Part shown: positions 1 to 10,261 of the stretch, piece after piece | Layout: each line of letters starts with the position of its first letter | Numbering within the stretch: the stretch's first letter is position 1 | Assembly (NCBI GenBank): GCA_030272585.1 | Contig: BSYQ01000008.1 | Location: 248,001-312,000 of the forward strand | Source: Bryopsis sp. KO-2023 | Taxonomy: Eukaryota > Chlorophyta > Ulvophyceae > Bryopsidales > Bryopsidaceae | Reading direction: 5' to 3' | DNA: 64,000 bases | Made by a program: the position numbers and the translations under genes | Notes under the pieces: model-generated | Told to the model about the DNA's origin: nothing | The model's database searches: none | The model's input: only the letters and a program-made list of their open reading frames with translations

Positions 1-1661
1 TTCCCACACATGATATCCAGAATAACAACCATGTACAAGAACAGTCCAACCACAACAAGGTTGCAACGATATTTCCAGATGAACCCGAAGTTGACGTCTG
101 GAAAAGCAACCGTGTATATGACCAACTGCACGTTGTAGTTTAACAACGTTGTTTCCAGGGCGCCCTTTCTGACACCTGAAACTGCTTTTTAACGACGTAT
201 TAGTCGACGGTGGCGAGCCCCGAATACTTTTTCAAGATATATGTGATGTATTTTGTGTTTCTTTCAAAACTACGTTGTTGATGTGGATGTCTGCGGTGTC
301 GGCTGATCAGGCCAAAAGGCCGTCACTTGCGAAACGCGTCGAAAGCAGTTGTATCTTGGCGGAAGACGCCTAGGGGTCGAACCTAGGTGTTTCCGCACGT
401 CTTTGTGTGTGTTCCGGCATTTTTCGACGTGTTTCACGTTTCGATCCCGTCGGCGCGAAATTCAAATTACATGGTTAATAGTGAATCTCCCATAGTGTGT
501 GTTTGAAACTTGAACGATATATTCTCTGTTGCTGGGAGCATGGAACAATTCTTGCCACCAACAAGAAATGGGGATTACACTTTGGGTTTAAAATAAATGG
601 GAAAACTCAAGAACGTGCAAAGCACCACTGTTCATCCGTTCAGTGAACGTGTGATTTAGAGAGTTTTTTTTTCGAGGTAATTTTTTGTGTTTGCAATGAG
701 TGGGATGATAATTGGGTTGTTTGTTTGAAGTGTTGCAGAGAGAGAGATCTTGAAAGGGCATTATATATTAGACATTATGAGACGTGCGTTTTCGTAAGAT
801 GTGCGTTTTGGTATTTTATTCAAGGGTTTTGCTTGTGTGAGAGAGAGCCGAGACGTCAATTGATTTCCGCTTTCTCCCCATTCAATGTAATCGATGGACT
901 ATCGCCTGATCTCTTGACTGATCTTCGCATATCTGTTTTTCCAGCAGCAGTCCAAACTGTTCGACAGCCGTCTGCAGACGGTTTGTTTGCCTTGAGAACG
1001 CGCGCGAAATAACGCGGTGCTTTTACACCAGATCCTCCAGACAAACTTCTCTGTGGTCGAATCTCTCTGCACATCCCACTCTGCAGCAAAGTCCTTCTCG
1101 AGGTTTGGACGAACAATAAAAAATAATAAAAAATAGTTATTATTTGTTCGAACAAATCATCCTGTTCATTTGAGAAGGGCATCGTCGGCTTGGTGGCTTA
1201 TAAGCTAATTAGACCGGGGTCAGATATCCAGCGACCGAGTCTTGGAGGGGTCTTGCGGGGGTAACTTGAGTGCGATATCGCTGGATGTTGTTCCTTTGTT
1301 CTGGTAGGCTGATTCATTCGTTCAGAGGTGAACCTTGAGCACTCGCCAGCCCCAGTTGGAGCCTATCCCCCGAACCATGATGGAAGCACCCGTGGGGGCC
1401 AAGGAATTCACGACTCCTTGGGCAGGCTGTTGATCATGTGGGAATCATAATAAGATTGCAGGTTTTCTTCCCTTCAACCAAATCTCATTCGGCTGACAGA
1501 CGACTTAGCTGTGTTTGTATTTAGACTTGGGCAGTCTCATTGGACAGTTTGTATGAACATTGATTCTGGGGCTGGGCTACTGATCACTTGTCCAGCGCGC
1601 ACTCTTTTTCTTCCGTCAAAGTCGAGGCAGAGAACCCATCTCACTACAGCCTTCCATCAAT
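1..1661. other. No confident gene; intergenic sequence
   Basis: No frame shows a convincing protein or a consistent splice pattern. Around 364-395 there is a short stem (CCTAGG repeated as an inverted pair). Its loop resembles a tRNA T-loop on the minus strand, but no acceptor stem pairs with it. The stretch may be promoter or UTR DNA for the small reading frame at 1662. Confidence 0.4.
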
Positions 1662-2072
1662 ATGGCGCCTCTGAAGGGTTTTAGTTCTTTGAAACTGGAG
1701 AGCGACTCACGAAGACAACTGGAAACCAACACAGCAAGATACCAGCGCGATGATGCCTGGATGCTGACTACCAACCAAGTTTACCACGAAAATCCCGCGA
1801 ACTGGAAAGCATGCGAGGGAAAGACAGCGCACGGGGTGGCGACACCGACGGTTTGCAAATTTCGGAAGAACAGAACCGTTGATGGGAAAATCTTCGAGGG
1901 GTCCTATGGCGTATCTCGGGCTTGGTTCAACAAGGAAACGGGAATATGGTTTGGATGTGAGAACGAAGGCGGAAAGAAGTCTACTGGCGAATGCGAAGAG
2001 ACAACGCAAAGAGAGCTGGTGTGGCAGCCGTGGCGCTCAGAACACATGAAAGAGTATCAGCATCCAAGGTGA
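1662..2072 (+). CDS. Hypothetical 136-aa protein
   Basis: An uninterrupted ATG-to-TGA frame of 136 codons has a protein-like composition (several Trp, Tyr and Cys residues, mixed charge) and no low-complexity runs. I recognise no family, signal peptide or membrane segment. The sequence near the stop (CCAAG/GTGAC) could also be a splice donor, so this may be one exon of a larger gene. There is no neighbour context that suggests a role. It could equally be a chance open frame. Confidence 0.3.
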   Translation: MAPLKGFSSLKLESDSRRQLETNTARYQRDDAWMLTTNQVYHENPANWKACEGKTAHGVATPTVCKFRKNRTVDGKIFEGSYGVSRAWFNKETGIWFGCENEGGKKSTGECEETTQRELVWQPWRSEHMKEYQHPR

Positions 2073-2987
2073 CAATATTAATGAAATGACGTTGGTGACT
2101 TTTTATGCAGTTATTCGTTCATCAATACTGTAATGAAAAAAAGTGTCTTTCGAATTAACTGGATCCAAGAGATGTAAGAAGATCATCTCCATTGTTTGTC
2201 TGAGGTGTGTTTATGCAGGACTGTCACGTTGAGACCATGAGCGCCGCCAGAAGAAATGAAGGGCTGGAAAGATGCCAGAGAATCGGATTCGAGAAAAAAG
2301 TTTTCAGTGATTGGTGCCCTTTGTGCGGACTTCTGCTTATTGAGACATCACTCTTGATATCCTGGTGGTACTACATTTCCCCTCCCCTAAAAATAAAAAG
2401 GGAAAAAAACATCCTGTATCATGATTGTAGAGTCTTTTCTAGCTGAACCCATCTTTTCAACATAAATTCTGTTTCCTTGGAGGTATTCCCCAAAGCCGAC
2501 AACCAAACCTCACCACATATTATTGCTAGGTCTTGAAAACAAAATCCACCCCTGCAGTTTGGCAATGGATACATTATCCAGCCTTTCCAGAAAAAAAAAA
2601 AGAAAAAGATCTTTTCCCTCCTTACAAGGCTCTCGAATCAACTTCCATGAAAGTATCCAGAAAGACCCTTATTTACATTTTTCTTCACGATCACTTGCCA
2701 AGGAGCAGGCAAAAACAACAAAAGGCTGTCAAGCAGCGAACACTTATATAAAGAGTGACAAATAGATTCAGAGAGTCCCCAACGATTCATGAAAGGAGTT
2801 TTAATCCAATTCATCCAGCCAAGCCAGTCGCCACCAGGTCATAGTTCCTCCTTTTTTTTCATGTAATGTTTTTTGTCCCAACAGGTGGATGGTTTCTGTG
2901 AATTACTGCTCCTTCGGGAAAAAAACACCCCCCAAATAACAAACACCCAATTCGACATAGTGCATCCCCAACATCAAATCCTTCATA
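2073..2987. other. Intergenic / 3' flank, no gene seen
   Basis: A/T-rich sequence with homopolymer runs. Short open frames here have no recognisable protein character. The right part is probably the 3' UTR of the minus-strand gene ending at 2988. Confidence 0.4.
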
Positions 2988-3784
2988 TCAGAATCCTGGA
3001 AACGACAAAAAAAAACATATTCTTGGTGATGGTGAGTAAGGCGTGAAACATAGAGAAGCATTCAGAGAAAGCAGTTATTCTGCTGTCCAGCTCTGAAAAC
3101 ATAGAGGTGGTGGGAGAAAAGATTGTTAGTTTTCCCCCCAAAAAAACCAAAAAGATCCAAAAGAACCCCGCCTGATCAGTATTGAGAGAGCAATACCCGC
3201 CTATGGTCACTTCCAAACATAAAAAGAAAACAGAGTTACGTACCAAACAAATTGTACATAATCAAAGCTGGGGCGAGTGCTGCTATGTACACAAAGCCAC
3301 TGGAAACAGGGACGGCAGCGTCTGGATCATTCAGACTGAAGAATGCATCGGTAACCTACAGAAACAAAACCAAGAAAAAATTTAGGAGAAGGAGCCAAAC
3401 ACTCCAATGCCAGAGATCAGCGCAGCACTGAACATTGGCGCCCACTTTCACGAAGATTGTTTCAGCACCAACGGTTTGAGAAGAGTTTTCACACCTCGAA
3501 GCCCCATTGTCTATCCCCCAGCAAGTTCCTCAATGGCGCGTGCATCGCGCCTGCAATCATTGCGACAACCTCAGATCAGCGCAGGCAGCGAAGAAAAATA
3601 TAACAGATATTGAACAACGTCGACTGAGGCGCCGATGGAGCATTTTGGTCCCAACCCACATACCTCTCTCGAGCACAGAAGCGCCGCCAGACTCCTCAAC
3701 CCTACCCGACGCTTCCGATCGCGCCACGAGAGCAACGATCACCGCCAAGACCATCAAACCACACCAGGAACGCAGGGGACTCAT
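2988..3784 (-). CDS. Small signal-peptide, single-helix membrane protein (98 aa)
   Basis: Four exons, read on the minus strand, are 3664-3784, 3495-3550, 3244-3355 and 2988-2995. They join in frame to 297 nt, with GT-AG borders throughout. The product begins with a hydrophobic stretch at about residues 8-22 ending in ARSEASG, like a secretory signal peptide or anchor. A second hydrophobic segment (about 80-97, GFVYIAALAPALIMYNLFGF) closes the protein. The middle contains a conserved-looking VTDAFFSLNDPDAAVP stretch. The last exon adds only GA-TTC-stop. I do not recognise the family. The short one-helix architecture resembles accessory subunits of membrane complexes, but this is inference. The splice model is internally consistent, which is the main support. 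Confidence 0.5.
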
Positions 3785-4601
3785 CGTCGAGCGAGCCTTA
3801 CAAAATACAGCCTCCACCACTTCGTTTGCTAAACGATCGCCTGCGTTCACCGGTGCAGGAAGGATGGACTTTCTGGAACACGTTTTGGGAACCTGATCGC
3901 CGCCCGAAACTCGATTGCATTTTGCGAGTTTTGATGGACAGTGAAAGGGGCAGTGAAGGCTCAACAGGATTTCGACCGTATGATGGGACTCTTTGGGTCG
4001 ACGTCAGTTTTCAGTGGATGAGATGGGTAGGAATGATCGGATCGCACACAGCTCAATTGGCGGGGACGAGAGCCGCATTCCCCCGGCGACTCATACAAAC
4101 AAACAGCATCACACGCAAAGATGCCCCCCGGCAAGATGTCCACCCTGTGATTAGGTGATTCGATGAGTTTAAGCCAAGTGTTGTGGGGGACGGCGTTTGG
4201 AACGAGAACTCCCGTTTCCGATTTTTTTTGAAAAACATGAAACTGAGCCGCGAGTGGCGTGATTTCAAGGGATCAATGAAGGCTCTCTTTTCAATCAGTT
4301 GCCGCTTGTTTGAGCATCAATTCTAGTAGGCAAACCACCAAACTTCGTTTCTACCGATTGGTGGGCTGCAACCCACCAAATGTTAAGTGCTCTCCTCACC
4401 AACCCACCAAGTGTTAACACCAAGTGTTACCAAGCTTACATAGCCCAATCCCAAAAACTGGTACAAAACAGAAAACTGGTACATCCCCTCATCCAGAAAA
4501 TGCGCAGAACATCGAAGCGCTTCGATCGATCGATTACAGAATGCTGACGCAAACATTCTCACAAAATTGTCCAAGGCTGAGACAAAATACACTTGCCACC
4601 C
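3785..4601. other. Intergenic with short CCACCAA/GTGTTA repeats
   Basis: No gene is seen. At about 4320-4445 there are several copies of CCCACCAA(A/G)TGTTAA and partial copies, plus an inverted GGTGGG form, suggesting a small degenerate repeat. The stretch separates two minus-strand genes. Confidence 0.35.
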
Positions 4602-7088
4602 TTAGTTCACGATTGTTTGAGCGGCCATTGCGTCAAGTTTCTCCAACAGTTGTTGTGAATAGCTGGGGCTGTAGTACATCACAATTTCTTCAGGGTAGTT
4701 GCTGTTAATGACTTCGACCGCTTCTTTGAGACGGTTTCCAGGTGCCTCGGCCATTTTTTGAACAGCCACAAGACCTCCAGAGTGAACGAATTCTGACCGC
4801 CCTGTTGGATCGTTTGCAAGCACTTTTCCGACTTGTTCAAGTACCATCTTCATGACGCCCTCTGGCACATCCCTGCGCGCAAAATTGATACCCAGATGAG
4901 CTTGAGCAGATTTGCACTATCAAGAAGGTGGTGATAACAACAACTGGCGGGGCCTTCACACTCCTTCGACAGTCAGAATTGCAGCTCACTGTTGAGAAAA
5001 AATGGTTCAAGAATCATCATGGGCTGGGCTGACCTGTGAACAAGAGCATCCAGTGCGGGTAAGTGGGTAAGTTTCCCAACGATTGATTTCAGAGCACGAC
5101 GGCACTTCGTCTTGAGATCTTCGCTACTTCCGTCGGCCGCCTCCAAATCAACCAAGTCCATCAGCACTCCGGTGTCAGCGACGGACTTAGCGTGATCAGG
5201 GCTATGTCTACCGATTTGTCCGAATGTCCAGCCAGTCGCACTCTTGATGTGGTCTTCCTGCTCTTCCTTTATCGCGACTGCCAGGGGTGCCAGACCCTTC
5301 TCAGCGATTACGCTCAGAGCGAGAGTTTCACTGAATGCAGCAATGTAGCCAAGCGCCATGATGCCCGGAAGCCGATAGTTCCCTGCAGGAAAAATAAGCA
5401 ACTTCAGATAAGAATCGTAGCATGGGTAGAAAGAGGGCGAGAGCGAGCCACAGAAGGTCTTCGAACCTTGGCTCTCTCCAATATAATCCACCAAAGCGCC
5501 AACGCTGCCGTTGCTGACCACAAGCTGGGCCAACTCTGGCGTATGTTTGCACACTTCGCGAATAACAGTTGCCGAGTGCTTTCGAACCAGCTCGTCAGGA
5601 AACTTGAGGCAGGTCAAGATTTTGGGGAAGATCTCGGCTTCCACTACAATTTCAGCCAAATCCACGGAGTGCTTGGCAATGTGCCCCAAGCAGCAGCAAA
5701 CCTGAGCAGGACAAATTCACACACTGTTGTTTCCAAAACACATAAACTTACAATCTTTGGTGCATACAAGCAAAAATGGTATCCAGGAGATAGAGAATAT
5801 CGTAGCAGTCTACAACACACCTGTCGCTTGAGTTTAGCATCTTGGTTTACCACAACAGGTGCAATGTAAGCTACTGCACCCGCATCTACCACTGCTTGAG
5901 CGAGCTCAGGCGTGTGCTTTGCGACGTCACTCAAGGCAGAAGCAGCAATTCGTTTCAAAGACAGCTCGGGCTCCTACTACGAGCCACAGAACATTTTGTC
6001 ATTGGTTATGCTGTTTCCAGTCGGCACCAGCCAGAAATGGTTTGCAGAATGAGCCCGCTCAGATGTTTTGCGCGTTTTTCAAGTTCGGTTAAAATTATCC
6101 CAGCTCACCTGAACACAAAGAACAAGAAGCGACACTGCTCCTGCATCGACAACTTGCTGCGCGAGATCAGCATTGTGAGCTGCAATGTAGCCCAAAGTCC
6201 AAGCTGCGGCCTCCTTCACACCAGGATCAAATTCCTCCAAGCAGGTTACCAGCGAATCCAAAGAGCCACTGTCGATCACGGCTTGTGCCAGCTCTGGGGA
6301 ATGTTTAGCGACTGATCTCAAACAAAAAGCCGCCGACTTTTTGTAAAACCGGTTTTGCTCAGCCAACGAGTACACCTGGTGCGTATTGACAGATTTGAGT
6401 CGACGAAGCGAGGCACGTTGCAGAAGAATGATAACAAAAGCTTCAGCGTTTCAACTCACCAATTGCGGTAGAATTTCGTTTTGAACCACTGCCTCAGCCA
6501 AGTCGTCACTGTAGCTTGCCAGACGTCCCAGGGCAAGGGCGGCAGACTGTTGAATACTGCCGAACAGAAGGCAGAAAATTGAGCGACGGCTTGTAGGTCA
6601 GTCATATCGATAGCGACGCCGAGAATAACGTGCTGGAAGATTTACCTTGGGACATTGTCCAGGAGCAGTGGCCTCAACAGCGCGAGTGCTCCAGCTTGTT
6701 GAAGGGCTTCAATGTTCTTGGCACAAAAAAGCTGCGTTAGCTGAGACAAACTTGGTCACATTTTGCACAGTATGCAACAGGAAGCAAGTCTAGATTCTGA
6801 GGATTGACTCTGGCAGCTCTCTGTCCAGCACAGGACACTCCTGAACAGTCCCATACGTTTCCAGTTGTCCTGCACTTCGCGCGAGTCTACTTCTGATGGG
6901 TCTCCCAAGTCAGCACTCGGTCAGCTGGTCGCGTTGAACAAGTATTTTCTCGTCGCGCTTGCGTGCGTCAGTGTGAATTGGTCAGTTCGTACCTGCGGAC
7001 TTTTAGCCATTTCTGCGACTTCTGTGACGAACGCTACTCGTTCCTTCTGGTATCTTTCGAACGCGAGAAGAACTGCCCGCGTAGCCAT
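4602..7088 (-). CDS. SPAG6: SPAG6/PF16 armadillo-repeat central-apparatus protein
   Basis: Eight exons on the minus strand (6993-7088, 6646-6716, 6460-6556, 6109-6375, 5821-5973, 5467-5701, 5034-5382, 4602-4872) sum to 1539 nt, encoding 512 aa. That matches the usual length of the SPAG6/PF16 family. The product is a run of armadillo repeats with the family's signature strings: FERYQKERVAFV at the N-terminus, SLAEQNRFYKKSAAF, EEFDPGVKEAAAW, LKRIAASALSD, AKHSVDLAEIVVEAE, and NYPEEIVMYYSPSYS near the C-terminus. In known organisms this protein sits in the C1 microtubule of the flagellar central pair and is needed for its stability and for motility. The ATG at 7088 fits the family's N-terminus; an in-frame codon 27 nt upstream (7115) is less likely. 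The gene implies a flagellated stage in this organism. Confidence 0.95.
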
Positions 7089-7941
7089 CTTCGCGGTGGA
7101 ACCTGTCGGAAACACTCACGAGGAGACGACCTGGGTGGGGTAGTTGACGACCCGCACAGAAACTCGTTGCGATCACCGGAATGTCTGGCAAACTCATCAC
7201 GGATATGGATTAACATGTATTAATATGTAATTGTCAACGTCATTTGAAGAGACTAGGTATGTAGGGGAGAAGAGTATTGTACACAGGTAATTTAGCAGAC
7301 GAATATGCAGGCTTTGAGTTGACAATGCATACTTGATTGTGAATATTGATTTTGTTTTGTCAAATAAAGTATGATGGAATACAACAATCACACCCAAAAT
7401 TGGAATGGGATGTTGGGGGCTGTTGGTGTATGAACATTATTCGTGTCATGATTTGTGGAGTATCAACAGTTCTAATCAGGCGAGTACGAAGTTGGGGACA
7501 CAGGCGAGGTAAGTCTCGCGAGTTTTATGGTATTTTCTGAACAAGCGAATGGATCTGCAGTATGGACAATTTCACAGAACGAACTCACAATTTCAACATT
7601 GAGGAGGAAACCTTCTGTGGATACAGAATTTTGTTGATATTCTGTCCTAATGCCACATGCAATCATGGTAATGATGCTGATGATTGAACTGAGAGAAATC
7701 AACACAAGCACAGATTTGATCGTATCCATTTGTTTTGTTACATCATGTGACCGCTGACAATCCCCAACGCGTCCGCCAAAAAAAGCCAGGCAGGTCCATG
7801 TTTCATTCATCAATGTTTTTTCCCAATAAATCCCAAATAATCAGTTTTGGCCGAAGTATATGTTTTGGCAGTGAACTCCCCCCTTGGACTTTGCCATAAA
7901 AAGAATCAATCAATCCCCAAATAATATCATAATCAAGAACT
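7089..7941. other. Intergenic, no gene seen
   Basis: A/T-rich sequence. A 113-codon minus-strand open frame at 7472-7813 has a hydrophobic patch but no family resemblance or splice support. The interval holds the SPAG6 promoter side and the ELIP 3' flank. Confidence 0.35.
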
Positions 7942-8751
7942 CTAGAAGAAAGCAGCACCAGCCTGTGCCTCGATCAGGAGCAAGGAGGCAAATCCCATCA
8001 TGGCAGCCCTGCCATTGATCATCTCTGCCTTTGGAGACATGAACCCTGAAAAAACAGTCATAACACATGTGAGATCAACGGTCAACGAACCAAATAGCAA
8101 CGCTTCACAATAGAAGGACCAATGCGCCACAGTCACGGCCGACGTAACAGAAGGGACGTACCGAGAGGCTCAGACTCAACTCCCTTCAGGATCGGAATCA
8201 AGGATGCCGCGGAAAAGAGGGCGACCACCACCGCGAACTGAATTGGACTGTTGGCCATCAGCTCGAAAGTAGGCTTGTCGGAAGTAACCTCCAACAAGGC
8301 GGCGATTGGCAAAGCGATCATAGCCATACGGCCGTTGATCAGCTCAGGCCCAGGTCCGGAGAACGCAAGAGCATCTGCGACGCACAACAAAACAACACAT
8401 CAAATCACATCTCCAATGTGCATGCAAACCCTACAATGTTTTTCCGGAATGGTGGGCTCCTGGGCACCTCACGGGTCCTTCAGGACCCCTGGGGGGCTAT
8501 CGCGCACGCCCACTAAGAGGCGGCGCTCTAGCAAAGTGCCCCTGACCGGAGGTTCTCATACACAACCCTCTGGAAACGTCTGCAGTACGAGCACGTGAAC
8601 ACTTACCACCGACAGTGACCGTCTTTGGCGCAGCAACCTTGACATCGGGGGATGAACCACCTTCTGGGGTTTTCCCTTCAGCGAATACTCTGAAGGAGGC
8701 CACACGCCCGAGAGGAGCAGTCTTTGCGGAAAGAGCCGACGTGAAACGCAT
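7942..8751 (-). CDS. Early light-induced protein (ELIP), chlorophyll a/b-binding superfamily
   Basis: Three exons (8607-8751, 8162-8374, 7942-8045) give 462 nt, 153 aa. The N-terminus (residues 1-48) is Ser/Ala/Arg-rich without an acidic or hydrophobic leader, as in a simple plastid transit peptide. The mature part has three membrane helices. Helices I and III carry the paired chlorophyll-binding motifs ELINGRMAM (about 59-67) and EMINGRAAM (about 127-135). The middle helix contains FSAASLIPILKG, typical of ELIPs. ELIPs bind pigment in thylakoids under light stress and protect against photodamage. The absence of a signal peptide before the transit peptide argues for a primary, two-membrane plastid. 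The upstream in-frame leucine codons do not give an ATG, so 8751 is the start. Confidence 0.9.
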
Positions 8752-8857
8752 GTTTGTATATAGCTTCGCAACGGATAACAAGCTAAGAAATGCTGATAAC
8801 TTTCAAAGTCGTTTGGAGTCCAAGGGTTCCTTGCGAAATGGATGGTAGGCGGCCGAC

Positions 8858-8864
8858 ATTTATA
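8858..8864 (-). promoter_or_regulatory. Probable TATA box of the ELIP gene
   Basis: TATAAAT on the minus strand lies 107 bp upstream of the ELIP start codon, in a GC-richer context. The position suits a TATA element with a short 5' UTR. Confidence 0.4.
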
Positions 8865-10261
8865 CTCGCCACCATAGCCTTGACGTGATGATTAGAAGGG
8901 CACACCTACAGGAATCGTTGGTCATGTTGCATCGTGTGCGGTACGTCTGCGAAACGCAACATGACAAAACGGAGAAAGTTGCGGGAGCGTCTCCAAAACC
9001 CCCTAAATTTCCGTCTGAAAGTTGCGCACCGCGCTCGCTGGACGGACGTCCACCGGTTGATGCTTCCCCACACTCTTCCGATTGCTCATATGGTCCAAGA
9101 AGCGTACGCGACGTGCACGCAACAGAGAGCTGTGTCCATTTGTGATGCGCTCCCTCAAACTCTTCAAACATGACTTTTGCCTGGTGTCTGTCCCACCGAC
9201 CTGATTCCACAGTCGTACGCGCCACGAGCACTGAATGGACCTCTCTTGAATCGAACCGTCAATTCACATGAAAGAACAGCTCATGGTGATCTGACACAAC
9301 AGCATGACGCGTCAAGAAAACAGAGATCGATCCCACGGATCGAGAGGATACCAGTGTCTTTCATGCTGAAAGGCAACAGTCGTCGGAACGCCCCGTGCGG
9401 CCGCAAAAGGCAGGGCCGTGGCTGGGGAGGACCCTCAGGTGCGGTTGAGTCGGGTGGAGAGACTTTTCTTACACGAAGAAACCATTCTTCAATCCATTCA
9501 CACCTTCCCCCCACTACCTCGGCTGTTTCATCAGACAAACTACACCTCTTTGGAGCAACAAAAGCTCTCGACACACGACACGGACAGATCACGTAATATG
9601 GAGTCTCTCCTCAGTCCTCTCTGACAATTCAGTTGTTTGCTCCAGTTATTCCACCAGCATTTCACTGATTGATTGATCCATATCCTCCAAGCATTTCCAG
9701 TATTCACGGGTGGGTATCACAACCCACCCATGAAAAATTGGCAGGAGGGATATTTTTGAGAAAGAACATTTTTTCTCACTGAATAGTTTTGCACTCCTGA
9801 AAGCTTTGAAGTGTTCGATCCAGAAGAATGTACTCTGGAAATTTCTTCCAATAGTGGAGAAACTTGGGAAATGAAAATCGCTTGCTTGGCATTGCCTTAA
9901 TTATTTCCCAAGTTGTGAGTGTGGCTGGTGGATGGGTTAGCAACAGTTGTTTGATGTTGGGGGCGGAGAAAAAGGAGCCCGGTGGACAGAAACATTGTCT
10001 TTCATGTTGTATTGTTTGTTGTAAGAAAAGTTGCTGTGGAACGACCAAGCCTGATGGTGTTTCAAGAAAAAAATACACACAGTGGTGGATTCACATTCTT
10101 TTTGGGTGGTGGCACTCCAATATTTTGTGATGAACCACATGAATAACCCATCAAAGAGTTGCATCGTATTGATGTGGCGTCCCTTGATGTCCAAAGTCGT
10201 CGATTTCAATCCCTCCTTCCAGACGGCTTTCGTCAGTTTTTTTGCAGTATCCACGCATTTT
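8865..10261. other. Intergenic, no gene seen
   Basis: Several overlapping open frames exist on both strands around 8860-9600, but none has a recognisable domain or consistent splicing. At about 9708-9733 a short inverted GGGTGGG...CCCACCC pair occurs. This interval separates the ELIP promoter from the PPR gene. Confidence 0.35.

Noticed and set aside
364..395. tRNA T-arm-like stem-loop on the minus strand (CTAGG-TTCGACC-CCTAG)
   Set aside because: No matching acceptor, D or anticodon stems at the required spacing, so no tRNA gene is called.
7472..7813. 113-codon minus-strand open frame with a hydrophobic patch
   Set aside because: No family resemblance, no splice support and A/T-driven composition.
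8752..8781. Upstream extension of the ELIP N-terminus beginning at 8781
   Set aside because: The codon there is TTG, not ATG; the first ATG in frame is 8751.
9177..9596. Overlapping 139- and 103-codon frames on both strands
   Set aside because: Mutual antisense shadows with no recognisable protein on either strand.
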